Of a DNA stretch of 64,000 bases, positions 1-14,400 are shown piece by piece. Numbering within the stretch: the first letter of the stretch is position 1; each line of letters begins with the position of its first letter. This DNA is from Xestospongia bergquistia (Eukaryota > Porifera > Demospongiae > Haplosclerida > Petrosiidae). The stretch is taken from positions 7,374,821 through 7,438,820 of the forward strand of contig OZ014417.1 in assembly GCA_963965975.1 (NCBI GenBank), in the 5' to 3' direction. Both the position numbers and the translations under genes were made by a program. The notes beneath the pieces are model-generated. The model saw only the letters and a program-made list of their open reading frames with translations. It was not told the DNA's origin and searched no databases.

Positions 1-1214
1 GGACATCATAAAGACTTTCATAGATCTGCTCATAGTTCAGTAGTACTACTGGGTAACCTTTCTCCATATATGCTTTAATCTTGTTGATGTTGACACAAAC
101 TTGAGTATACTCTGTGTCCTTAGGGAAACTACTGCCATAAAATACATAAAGTGTCTCATCTTTTAACAATTCTGTTTGAAGAATTCTTAATGCTGACTGG
201 TTCTCTGTCATGAATAGAAGATACCGATTTTCTTGTTTTGGTGCATTTTCTCCATGTTGAATCTTCAAAGGCTTCAAACTATCTTTGATAAGCTCTAGTG
301 CTTCATTTTCTTTCTCATCCAGTGACACTAGTGAGGCAGGATTTGGAATTTCCTTCAGAGGAGTAACAGTGGGATGCCCACTAAAATTACGAAGAATGGC
401 ACTTCGATAATCTTCAGGTGAAGGAGGGGCTCCTTTCTCAATACATTTCCAACAAAGCATTTTAATCATTGTGTAAAAGTCTCTTAGACCAAAGAATTCA
501 CGAACTTCATCTTTCTGATCATCTCTGTACTCTTCTTGTTTAGTACAAATGTTACGATACATTGTAGCTAATGCATCAAATGATTTTGTTAATTCATCTC
601 TGATTGGAGCTTTGTCAACTATATTAGCAATACCATATGCACTTTTCAGTAGCTCTTTTTGGGCTGGTGGACATCGTGTCACCATAATACCTCGATTCAT
701 CTTAGCAGGATCCAGAGCCCAATTGGAAATTCCAATAAAAGCAACTCTTTCCTCAGGAGCAATTTCCATTTCATTTGGATTAGTTCCTGCTGTACCATCT
801 TCAAGATAAGGGTGTAAAACTTTTAATGGTAGGCCTGGAGCATCTTCTGCTAAGCCAATCTCTTCCAAAATAACAACAGAGGCAAATCTTTTGGCATCCT
901 GACTTTTCTGAAAAACTGTGGCTTCTTTAAAAATTTCTATCAAAGAATCAGTGGTAGAGAACTGATTACATTGATAAGGAAACAGCTGTATTTGTTTAAG
1001 ATTCTTTAACAATTCATTTTTTGAATACTGGCCTTGCATTGAGTTAGCAACAATGGATTTTGCTAGTGACTTTGAGCTACCAGGCTTTCCTACAATAAAC
1101 AGTGGTAGTCTGTTCTCAATACATACCACCATCATAAATACATTCTCACGTAGAGCAGCATTATGTGCAATGTTATGTGGAACATCCATTGCATTTAGAA
1201 AGACTGTTTGAATG
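1..1214 (-). other. Gene A AAA4 exon (cut by window start)
   Basis: Single large exon entering from acceptor 1215-1216. It contains LFIVGKPGSSKSLAKSIVA (Walker A), VVILEEIGLAEDAPGLPLK (Walker B region) and GISNWALDPAKMNRG (a strongly conserved RNF213 motif). The equivalent exons of C and D are 1,488 bp, so about 270 bp of this exon and all downstream E3 exons lie beyond position 1. The Walker B has Glu where RNF213 normally has Asp (LEE for LDE). Confidence 0.9.
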
Positions 1215-4200
1215 CTACAAACAAAAATATGGCAGAGACTCATAAATTACAAAATATGACATCAATATTTGTCATAAAATTACAAATAAACTCCTTTTAA
1301 AATAGAAAATGCATATTTGTTATTTATGTACCTTTTAATTTCATTTTTAAAAATGCTAATTTTTTCATCAACTGTTTCTCCTGGTATATGATATGGATGT
1401 TGAAATTGTGAGACAATTGTTTGAACAAATGTCTGTCTAGCTGTCTTATCTGCTAATCTAACATAATAACAGACACTGATAGAATAAATGAGAGCTCGCA
1501 TGATATCATAAGAATCCTAAAAACAATATGTTGCATAAATGATGTTTAGTATACATTATATTACTTTAATTCTTTTAGTTCTCAATGTTTTTCTGTTTAA
1601 TTCCTCTTTTAAAAAAGTAATTGTGTTAAGTTTTTCCAGGAACCATTTAAAAAATATCATAGCTCGAACTATATCTCGTAAACTCACATATTTACATTCG
1701 TTCTGATTAAACACATGATTAAAAATGAGTTCATACTTAGCTTAGTTACCTTTTGTTCTCTCATATATTTCTGACATACACAAAGGACTTTTACTACTGT
1801 TATTTGTACTTCATCCTTTTTATTAGGAGCAATGAATTGGCAATCAAATAGCTTTAAAATTAATTAAAACTACAATAATGAAAGTATACAAAGCAACTAC
1901 CTGATTGCTGACAATTTTTTTAATGTATTCTTCTTCTGTTGTTCCAGCAACAGATCCAAAGTCATACACAAATTGATACATACTTGGAGGAAGAGGAAGT
2001 ACTCGATATACTAACTTCCTGAGAGGAACTGATCCTGAATTCAGAAATGAAACGAGTGATTTCCTTTACTATAATTTCCAAGTCATCATTTTACCTAGTT
2101 TTGGAATTCTTTCTTCATCTCTCAAATAAAATCCAAGCCCAGCACTTTGTAAGCTTTTAATTGTATCATTATCATGACTACAGTAACACATATGTAAATA
2201 GAATCAGGGCCTAAATTGTGATGGTCTTACATTCTGTATGGATTACAGGCAGCAGCAAACTTGAGTTCATCAGGAATAGGTTTTCCATACAGAGTTCTGT
2301 CACATATTACTTCTTTAATTAGTCCTAATGCCTCAGTAGTGTTGACTTCATCAAAGAAAAGAACTGTGTATACAGAATCACCCAAAGTTTTCTTGTTTTC
2401 CATTGCATGATAGATAGCAGCTGCAACTTCCTTATATACTCTATCATTAGTAACACCACCATGAACCTGGAGGGAATAATTATCAGAGCATAATTATAGT
2501 AGTCTCCAGACCTTTAAACAGATTAGAGTTTTAACCCCAAAAGCCTTTGCTTGCAGTTGACAAAGATAACGAAGTAGACGTGTTTTACCGCAACCAGTTT
2601 CTCCCATCATAATAACTGGTATTCCACATCTAATATGTATTAATTTGATCATTATTTGATATTTTCATAAGTTACCTGAATTTCATATGGATTGCTAACA
2701 TCTTCATTAAATTATCAATTGTTAACACATATGTATCATCTGGGTCAATTCTAGTCAAATCAATGCTTCTATCATCTGTTCTATATTTCTCTTCATTGAT
2801 TCCTAAAACTCTCATTAATTTTAGAATCATTTCTTCTCTATAACATTGAAAAACAAATCAATCAATATATAATCATCTCATTACATGTTCCTACTTTTTC
2901 CAAGAAAAGTAATCTTCTTCAAATGATATTAAGTTTTTCTCTAATTTCTTTCTTAAACGCTTATCAAGAAAATTCTTTGCTATTATTTCCTTAGTCCTGA
3001 AGTCAATCAAATTCCCAGCTTTGTCCACCCACAAACCCATGAAGGTCATAGTATATCCATCTTGGTTGAAGAAGAGGTATGGATGGGAACTAAATTGAAA
3101 TATTTATATATAAGAAAAATGTATGTATCATTGTCTCACCAAGTATCCCAGTTTCTAGTACTAAGTTGTTGTAGACTAATCTCAGTAATATTGCTAAGAT
3201 TTTCATCTACTTGTGACATTTCTACAGAAGACTCTGTAAACTCCTAAGATCATACAATAATCATCAAATACAAGCATTAAAAACTGTATGTACCTTAGCC
3301 ATGAGAACAGAAAACTTGACAACAAATTCTTTAAAACCTTTTAAGTCATCAACACTACAATAAGGAGACTTTTCACAATCACAAAGTTGTGCATTAAGAA
3401 ATTGGATGAAATTTCGAACTTCAGCCCATGATGGGTCACTTTTTTCATTTGATGACATATTCCTGTTATTTATTTTCATAACAAAAAATCTATTAACATT
3501 TCACAGTGCTAACTTACATGAGAATGCATTGAAGGCATTCATCTGCATCACTTTCTACAGCTGATTTGTGAGGATCAGATTTTATTTGAAGCCTATTAAG
3601 AATATTCTTTTTTTCATTGTTTTTTTGTAAGTATTCAAAAACTCTTTGGACATTTTTTTCTTTAAAAACTAGCTCATCCATTGCAACATTATTTTCTACA
3701 GAGAAAATTGAGTGTTACTGACTACAAGGACACCTTACTTAATCCCTTAAATTGATGTTTATCAAATATTTCTTTTGGAGAAAAACATCTTGTTTGTGGA
3801 AAAAATGACAGCAATGTATAGACATTTGGAATTTGCTTGTGTCCCTTAATAAAAAGAAATTACATAAGAAAGTCATATGCAAATGTTTGAAAAGACAATG
3901 CCAAAAGTACATTAATAGTTTTAAAAAAAATTGAAAGTCACAATTTTTCACATTTACAAAAGCAATGCTAGTATACTAATAATTTCAATTTTAGAAGAAC
4001 AACAAAGAAATGATGAATAGAAATATTTGCATTTAATAATTGGCCCAAGTATTTACTATTCATCATATTCTGCTTATTTATTGATCCACTAATTTAACCA
4101 ATATAATAAGGCTATATGTAGCAAATTATTTGATGCAAAAAAGTAAACATCATACTGCTTTGTTACTAATATACTATAGGATTTGACTGTTCATATAGCT

Positions 4201-7200
4201 AATTTTAGGACAACGATGATTATATTTCTTTCAGACAAAATAAGATGTTGAAACAGTACTATTACTTTGGAATTCATATATGCACTTCAATGTATTTTGT
4301 AGAGATACATTCAAGTTGATAAAATCAATGTTTCCATGAATCAGTTAAAACAACCCAGTTTATTTTAACAGTGTTAATAATATGAAACTAGAAATGCTCT
4401 TCTTGTACATAACTTATATTATGAAACTTGGAAGTGTATTGTGTAATAATATGAATGCATGTGCCATATATACTTACTGAAGATGCTATGCCATCATTTT
4501 CATGATTGAACAATTTAGGTAGAGTACATTCCACAACACATATCTGTTTTTGAACTATTTTCCAAATATTCCCATAATTATCTGACAGACCACCTAATAC
4601 TAGTATCTTGAACAGTAACCAGTCTACTTTTTCTACCATCTATAATAAATAATATATTGTTAGTGGATTAAATGGACTGAACACTTACAGATTGTGCAAT
4701 ATTAAAATGTATTAGTTGAGGATGTGGATCAGTTGGGTCTTGCATACATTGTTCCATTTGTTCAAGAATGTGTCGCACAGATATCTCTGGTCCATGAATT
4801 GAAATGTATGCATAACTTGGTTTTCCAGAGTCATTTGCTCTTTCAATAATTTCTGCCATTCTTTTTACTCGAAGAGATTTACCCATACCAGAACGAGTTG
4901 ATACAACAATGTGATCAATTGATCTCAAACATGCTATGATCTTACTGCATTGACATAAGATACCACTTTTAATAAAAAAATAATTATCTTCTACCAAACC
5001 TTTCTTGAATAGATGAAGTGGATGTTGGCTTAATTCCAAGATTATGACGGATATTTGCAGTAATATAGTTTGTCATATCTGCATCAGATGGCAAAGAAGG
5101 TAGTTCCCTCTGATATAAACTAAGTCTCGAGGCAACATAACTTCTGCTTTGATCCTTTGAACTGATCAAAATGATAATTCTAAAATCTAAATAGCAAATA
5201 CTAAACTTCTAGATTAAATATATCATACCACTACATCCTTGTGTAATAGTTTCCAAGTTGTTAAATACTTCTTCAGAAATGTTGTACGTTAACTTGTCAG
5301 CATTAACAAGACAAAAAATCCGTTTCTTGTCTTCATCATTAACAGCACGATGCCAAAGTAAAGTAATCTATTATACTGATGATTGAAGTTGCATTTGTGC
5401 TGTTATTAAACTAACCTCTTCAACTGTTGTCTCTTCTGTACAGATGACAACTTCTTCATAAGTAGGAAGAGGCTGGGTAGGATCAACCATGAAAAAGTAC
5501 AGAACAGCTTTCCAAACTAATGCTAAAAAGGGTGATAGCATAAGAATTAACAACTAGTAATTAATAACAATTAGTAACAATTAATAATGCACACATCAGG
5601 TGTATACCTGGATCTACTGTGATCATATTCATATGTCCTGGTTCTATAACAAATTTATGAAGGTCGTTAAGCTCTCTTTGCTTTGAAATGTATTTATCTC
5701 CTCCTTCGTCTCTACCCAGATAGGCAAGCTCATTTAGTACTTCTCCAAGTTCAATTAAGTTCAAATATTCTCCTTCTGGAACCTTTTTTTCAATGTAAAG
5801 TGGATATTTTGTGGTATTCCTGTGATTAAAGACATTAATTAGTTAATATTAGCAAATTGATTGTAAATATTTACCATTCATTTTCCTCTTCATTTTCAGT
5901 TATTTCAGTTATTTCTTTTCCAATATAGAGATCAGCAGCAACTTCTCTTGCAGTTTGAAGATCACCTTTTGATAGTTTGGCAGCTTTTAGTGCTGTTTTT
6001 ATATCATACTCTTCTTCAATAAGTTCTAAAACTATAGGATTGTCTTCAACTATTTCATCTCCAGATCCTGGTGTAACAGCGCCCTTCTCATCTTTAAATT
6101 TACTTTCATTTTCCATACACCACTCTCGTAAAGTGTCTTCGCTAGCGTATTCTCCTAACTCAGAAAATGCACTTAAAACAACTGATTCCTTATATTCATC
6201 AATCTGAGTTAGTGTGTCATATATCCTTCTTTGTTTTTCATTAAAGCTAGATGGATCTAGTTGAGAAGTTACAGCTAAGATACCAGTTAATCTGCTCCTT
6301 CTCTGTTGGATGCATAGTGACATGCCATCAGTAGCATCTTGCTTTGTTGCATTTGTTAGAGCTATGATTATCTTTGATTGTTTTGGTTGAGGTGTGACAG
6401 ATAAAAGAAGCTGCTTTAATTTGGTAGAAGCTGTGGAGCTAAGATTTTTCTTCAATTTCCCAAACTCTTGCCGTAAATCAAGCAGCTGTTGAGAGGTGTA
6501 GTAATTCAAATGTGGATACTTCTTACGATGACTTTGAACACTTTCCTGCCAGTTAGCTAGTGCTCCCTCCATTTCAAGGATTACTTTGTCAAACTCTGCT
6601 TTCTTGTATTGACTACATCCACATTCTAAACGAAAGTGAGTATAATCAACATGACCAGCCTCTTGTAATTTGATTAGAAGCTCAGCTACTTGCTCAATTT
6701 TGGAGAGAGTCTGTTCAAATTAAGAGAAAAATAATCTTAGTCTTGGCACCACTCCACTATGAACAACATGTATATGCATGTATTAGTACTAACCTCAATA
6801 AACTTCTTAACAATGTCAGTGCTTTCTGCAGATGCTACTAACACCAGTTTGCTTTGTAGTTCTTTAAGGTCTTCTAGTTTATATACTTTCTGACTGGCTT
6901 GATCTGGTGTCATCCTCACTCGCAGACGTATAGCATCTTCAGGACAGTGAGATATTCTTCCTGGATTAGCAGTAACATTATAGACACCACTAGCATTTAT
7001 CATGTCCATTTGTTCAATATTATTACTCTGAAAATCAGAGAGTATTTCTTGAACTCGTTTTAATTCACCAAGTCTCTCATTACAAGATTCCTAGAAGCAA
7101 AATATCAGTAAGACATTTAACAGGAGTAAAACTTACAATAATTTCTCTTAAGTTAGGGATTTTGTCTACAAAATTCCATAAATGTTTACATCTGTCAATC

Positions 7201-10200
7201 AGTTTCTCCAAATTCTCATCATGTCTGACATCATATATCAGAGGTGTAAAGGCACTACCAAATTTGAGGAGATCTTGAAGTAGTTGTTTGACTAAGTCAC
7301 CCTCCATAGTTTGATTTGCAATTTGTATAAAGTTTTGCAATTGCCCAACATCTAAAAAATGTATACTGTATGTATTATTTAATAAATAATACAACTTACT
7401 ATTAGCAATGCTTCTAATCCATTCCACTAACTGGATGCAGGAACAAAAGGTTTCTAAACAAGCTCGACGATGAGGATAATCAGCAACATCTTTAAGAATA
7501 CTAGCTGTATTTTCAACAGTATTAGTATCTACAGTTGCAAGTGTCATTCTTGTGCTATGTTCACTCTAAAATATGTTACTATTAGTACAATACCTATCAA
7601 CTTTTATCACTTACTTCTTTTAGCAACAAAGCATCAAGGATACCAAAGTCTCCAGTTAATCCAAGTGCTTCTTTTAATTGCATTACTGTTTGTGCAGTGT
7701 TAGTATAACAGCAAAGCTTTTGGTATTCTAATATCTTTTGGACAGCATTTTTGATCCAATTATTATTCTTAGTCTCTTTAACAGCAACACACCACTTTTG
7801 TAACTCCTCTTCCAACTGTTCCATTTCAGTTATGTCTGCAAAAAAATTAGCTACTTTCTTTATGGGAAGTTTTAGGCCATCACGAAGTTGCTTAAGATCA
7901 TCTTTGAATTCCTTACAAAGTGGAAACCAAAATTCGCTGACAGCATTTTCCAGAGTTACAACTCTTTGCTTCCTTTTGTGATTATACTCAAACAATTTTA
8001 GCTCAAAAACTTTAAGAAAAACAAGTGAATACAGACGCTCATGATGAGTTAAATAGAATACTTGCTCCATCACATCATCAGAAACAAAACTAGGACAATT
8101 ATTGAAAATTAATGGTGTGCATTCCCAGAGGTCAGATACTGGAGTCATAGTGTAGTCTAACTTGAGGGCTTCCTCAATCTTACTTGTCTGGGCTATTTAA
8201 ATGATAAGGGAAATGCTTCTTAATCACGAAACACTAACCTTTATTGATTGATCCAAAAATATATGCAAAGTGATGTAGTGTCTTATTTCTTTCCTTGAAT
8301 TTACTATAAGCATTAACTTCTGACTCAAGTGCTTTGATTATCCCTTTGTAATGTGTAAAATAGCGAATATTAAGAAAAGACTCTACAATCTGCTTGATCT
8401 TTATAAAGTCTCCAACTTTAGATAATTCATCTAAAATGTTTGGAGTAATTTGTCGGGTATACAAATCATCAAAAAATTTTTTCAGGTGTATTTTTGCTTC
8501 TTCACAAACTCTCTGAGCAGTTTTTTCTTCCGTCAAACTTGGACATATATTTGGATTAAAAATGTTTCCTAGAAGAAATGTTTTAATTTAATTCACTAGT
8601 AAGTCAGATTCTGTACATACCATAAATTTCCAAGCATTTAGGGAATGGAATCCAAAAAAGGGAGGTAAATGAAATACTCGAATCATTTGCATATTTTGAA
8701 GAGAGAAGAGCACCAAGAATTAACATAGATTGGTCATGAGGAACTTGGTTTAATTGCAATGATGTCAATAATTTACATGCTTTTTCATCCTATGTCATTT
8801 TATAAGTTATTATTTGAATAAAGAAATGTCTCACTTCATTTGGCAAAATGTTTCTTGCAGCCTCTATAATGCTTTTTAGTAAAACCTCAAAAATCGTTGG
8901 ATTGCTATTCAAATGCTTAACAAGAATTTGAAGTTGGATCTATTATTATTAAATTAAATTACATATTTGATTTTAGTTGATTAGTTACTTTACTGAGTCG
9001 TGTCAATAGCTCTGAACTAATAATTCTTTTCCAAATTTCTTGCATTTCATTGGACATCTTGATTTGAAACATTTCATTCCATTTCTATCATTTAGTAAAC
9101 TAGAGTAAATTAATGCATGGACATACCCGTAATTCATCTTCAATTTTTGATTCATGTGATTCTTGACCATAAACATTCTTCATCCAAATGGTTAATTGAT
9201 TACTTAGTGTCATGATATATGTTTCTGGTTGCCAGCCAGTTTTATTGATGACCATAAGAAATAATTCAAATGAAACTCTCAAAAGATGTGAAGATTTTCT
9301 TTTGGCTGTCTTTTCAACAATACTATTAACACCTTTATAACACAGTATAGTTTCTTCTTCCATAAGCTCACTATAATAAAAACAAGATAACAATTGTAAA
9401 AAAGGATGGCTCCAATTGTTCATTACAAATTTTATTGATATCTTTTTTCAGTATATATAGTATTCTCATTATGCAAGTAATAATGGATACTTTCAGATAG
9501 AATATTCATATGTTATAGCCCACATAGTTTGAAATTTCTGCTTTAAATTTTCTGTTTTCTACTTACCATAATAATCAAGAACTAAAGCAGTTGGTAAACA
9601 GATAGAGTCAAGAAAACAATGGGCCATAGGTTGTTAAAATGAAACCAAGACATTAAAAAAAGTTTTGTGGATGATTTTGTAAACATTTATTAGTTAGGAC
9701 TATCTTAATATGACATGATGTTATTGCAAACTTACTACTTAAACTTTTCAATCAGTGTTGTAACTGCTGTGATAAACTAAAGATAACATTAATTAAAAGG
9801 CAGTTACATGAATGAATACCTGATCATTTGACTTTATCTCTTCTGAATGTTTACAACCAATTAGCCAACAAGCAATGGGAGAAACTTCAGGGTACTTCTT
9901 GACATAAAAAAGTAATTGTTTAAGAGAACATGTAGTGACAAAGGCTCTAAGCATAAGTAAGTCATGTTTAAAATAAGGCTCCACCAAATCAAATGCATTA
10001 GTTGTAAGTGTGTCTCTAAATTGTAATATTAAATTTAAATCATAATTGTATAATTGTACTAACCTTTTTTCTTGAGACAAAGTAGCAAGAAAACTTAGTA
10101 CATCTAATCCACAAAACAAAACAAGTTCAACTTTGTCTTCAACATTCAAATCCTTTGGAATAAAATTAAATGAATCATATTCGATCAAATGCAGTAATGG

Positions 10201-11370
10201 TAAAAGACCCATCCACTGGTGCTGTGACTCTTGTATACAGACATTGCATAAAGTACTAATCATTGGAAAGAGAGAGTGTCTTCTGCAATAAATTGTAAAA
10301 TAGCTCAATATAACAGTTATACTGACTTGTAAGATATGTCAAGATTTTTGATTGTTGCTACGCATCTCTCAAAGTTGACATCATCAGTGGGAATACATAA
10401 AGCCTTTAGTATGTCCAAAGTAGAATCTATGTCATCATTGAAACATTTTATCCATCTAACATAAAAGACAAGATTGAGTACTTCAATGAAAATTAAACCA
10501 GTATGAAATCTGTCTGAAGTGGTAGCAGGTAGCTGACATAAACATACTGTAGCAGCCATTTTCTTGAGAATCAACTAATAATAATAATTTAACTCATTAT
10601 AGGAATTTGAAATTAAAGACTAACTTTGTTGATTACATCTGAAAAATACATCCAATTTAGCTTTCCACTTGCAACATACTTTTGTTCACTCAAACAAGAT
10701 GTTATAGCAACTAAATTTTGGCCCTTCGTCTTAGCTTCTTCTAGTATATAAGCTGTATGTATTGTCATCCATTGCTTGTCATCACATGCCCAATCCCAAT
10801 AAACTGAAAGTGCACTGCAAGTAGCATCTGCACCAGGTCTTTTCCAAAATTTAAGGCGAGCTGTACTTTGCAATATAATTACAGGATCATATTGAATATA
10901 CTCTATAAAATATTTCACGTGACAAAATATTTGAAATAAGTAAATTTAATAGCACAAACCTAAATCTGATGATGTCATTTTTACTATTCGCCACTCAGCA
11001 AAATTATATACAGAAACTGTTTCAGGTGCACAAACATTCTTTATGATCAAGACATAACGATAACGAAACACACATTGCTGCTCCTTTATGCATAAAAATT
11101 CATCAGGAACTAGCAGCTCACAGTGGTATATCTCAAAGTGATCCTTTTTATAAATACTTAATAAATAAATAATACTTTTAACCATTGAACATAAAATCTT
11201 TCATCTAACCATTTAAACTTTCCATAAGGACTTTTTCCATCATTTATTTCTTTTGAAATAACTGAAACTACAAATAGAGGAGGGCTTCCTGAGGACCATA
11301 TAGACTTGTCAATAATTACATAAAACCTTATCTTTCTTTTGCAGTCCTTTATGAGCACTTCAGAAGGCAT

Positions 11371-11410
<40 letters not shown>

Positions 11411-14400
11411 GTATATAATGCACACAAAATGCATGCACATATATATCCACAAAATTAAGTAAGCATGCTGCCATATATAATAGGACTAACCAAACTCCTT
11501 CATCACCTGCAACAAAAAGACCTTTATTGTCAAAATTAGTAGGAAATATCAGTTCATCTAAAATGCACAAAGTAAGTACATTGTATAACAATGATTTAAT
11601 CACCATTTAATGTTAACATAAAGAATAAAGAGTCAGCCAATTGAGTTTCGTTAACTGCAGAAGATCTCAGAGCATTTAGAAAGGTATCCCAGGTGTATGA
11701 CTTGTTTTTTGTATCTTTCCAGGCATCTAATATGCCACAGTAAGCATCCTCATCAAGTTGTAATTGCGACAAATTCTGAAGTCTATTCTTAGGTATATGT
11801 AGTTCCTCTCCTAGTGGTTTCCATTTCGTAGCAAGCTTTTCAGCTAAATTTTTAAGATAAGTATCATCAGGACTCTCTTTGAAAATTGAATTTTCTATCA
11901 AAATAAGAGGTATAATTATTATAAATATATTGAAATCTAATATACATCAACTGTTCATTGGTTTTTGTGTGAATTTGCTCAACAGTTAAGTCAAACAACA
12001 ACAAAAATTAAAAGTAAAGACACATATAATATCTACAAATATATTAGAGTAGATAGATAGATAGATAGATAGATAGATGGATGGATGGATGGATGGATAG
12101 ATAGATAGATATAGATACAATGCATTCACATCAACATTGCCTGTGTCCTGTTACTTTAAAATGGTCATGTGAATAATATCAGAAATGATAGATTTTTGTG
12201 CTGTATTGTGTGTATTTATAGCTTAATAAATTCAATAACATATTCTTTTTCACAATTATCTATCTAATTGGCTATGGGCTATAGAAATATATTAAGTACA
12301 TACCATCATAATTTTGGCTTTGCCTCTTCATAAAAGAAACTATAAAAAAAGATACTCTAATTTGAAAATAACAAAATATGCCCACAAGAACAGTGTGTTA
12401 ATACAATTAACATTAAAGACATACTAAATACATATGGTAAGCAAGCACAAAATGAGACTGTGTAACAATTTGATTTTAATTCCATTGGCAAATCCTATAT
12501 TAAAATTAACGTCAAATGTTTGCAGAAAAAATAATGAACACAAATATAGATCTAAAACGCTTGTTATCTCTTCTTTTTATTCCAATTTTCTGTGGATGCT
12601 GCATTGATATAAAGTGATACATACAGTCTATGCATTTGACTTTTGGTACAAAGCAGTCTTGTTCCTCACAATAGATTTACCAAAGACTGAATGATGAGAG
12701 CTAAGTGTGGAAGTTGAAATGGATATTCTAAAGTGAATCTATGTATGTGTTATAAAAATGCAATTAGATATTACTCTGTGTAATATCCAAAGTGGATAAG
12801 ATGATTAATCCTACATTTTGGGCAATGGTATTATACTTTAAATTTGACTCAAACTTAAAGTTACATTTTCTGTAGTAACAATAATAGTGACAATCCTGAC
12901 ATATCTATCTCACTTCAGGTCAGTACTCAATATAGTCTTTCATTAATGACACCTTATAGCAGATTAGAAACATAAGTTGCTCCTGTACCATTATCATCTT
13001 CAGTAGTATCATCATCTTTGCTCCAACAGCCCTATTTGCTCAACTGTTTTTTTTTGAAACAACAAGGAGAGTTGTAGTCTTTTGTATAAGAAGGTAAGGA
13101 GTTCCAGAGAGAGTGCAATAGGTATTAGAAAGCATTTGTGAGGGAGAATTAGACATTGATATTGAGAGGGTAGGAGGAGCAGAAATGATGAGAAAGGCTT
13201 GAAAGTCGAGGACAAATATGTATATATGCCTAAATCAATTATTCGTGTAACATTAACTTCATATACCATAGATACAGTATCTAATTTATTTTTGTATATT
13301 TATTTGCCTAATCCTTTTCATACTAGTTTTTGCTAGCGCTATTGAACATCGTTATATTTAAAAAACAAAAAAAATTGTTTCTGCATTATGTATATTTCTC
13401 ACAGGGTCTAATGATAACTTCTTTTTACGTATTGTCAAATCAACATAAAATGATGTGCTTTAATAATGCGGTGACAAAAGAAGGTGTGGCTATACCAGCT
13501 TCGTAATACCGAATATTAAAAAAGCTAGAAAGAGGTTGCTGTCAATGTGAGATGATATTTCTTTCAAATTTCTCAACCAACAATAACAACTGCATAAAGT
13601 CAATGAAAACCATGAAGTGTCTAAGTGTCTGGCAGAGAAAACCGCACTTTGATACGAATTCTCCAATTAGTAATTACTCATAAGGCGTGGTCATTTGTTT
13701 CGCGTTAATTTATACACTAATTACTACTTGTGCGATCTCTAACAAAAAATTTCAATTGTGGTATTTGCATCTTTAGGCATTACAAACATTAAATGAAGGT
13801 AACATTAAGCATTTTCAATTGAAATAGCTGACCACAAAAACTTAAAAGCGTGTATAGGGCACCTTAAGCCCCAGTGGGCATTGACCATTTGTGACCACCT
13901 GGTTTCCTGTTTCATAAGTACAGCATTCTGCCGGCTATCTATATAGACTCAGCGAAAAAACTAAGCACAGTTAGGCTAAGTGCACCACAGAAAGGGCCTA
14001 ACAGTTGAAAAAAAATTCTGCGTATATCAATACACAGTTAGAGCTTAGAAGCCAACTCAATGACTGTATTTATGTCAATATCAGAATTGTGGTATTCTAA
14101 AGTTGTACTGCATATTTATGTCTGGCACACTATCCTGCAATGAGTGCTTTGTACTTTATTATACTTCTAAAATGCAAATATATATTACCTTGGTGCTGCA
14201 GCCTTCGCAGTTGACTTTCGACTTTTTGTTTTTTACTTGCTATTAATATTGGCTGATCAGGTGCAAAAATTGGTTTAGGTGGCTTTGGAGGACGATGTTT
14301 TCTGCTTGGACTCTTTGAATGTTTTACTATAGTTGGAGAAGAAACTGGAGTAGGTTCTTTATCATCTTGATTCTCTTCCACATTAGATATTATCTCAATT

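Noticed and set aside
549-809. Plus-strand open frame across the gene A AAA4 exon
   Set aside because: Shadow of a strongly conserved minus-strand exon; the same region in C and D shows conservation in the AAA4 frame only.
12050-12116. CRISPR-like or tandem-repeat array
   Set aside because: Simple tetranucleotide microsatellite without spacers.
13012-13269. Minus-strand open frame in gene A intron 1
   Set aside because: Leu-rich, no partner splice sites, no similarity to the other copies.
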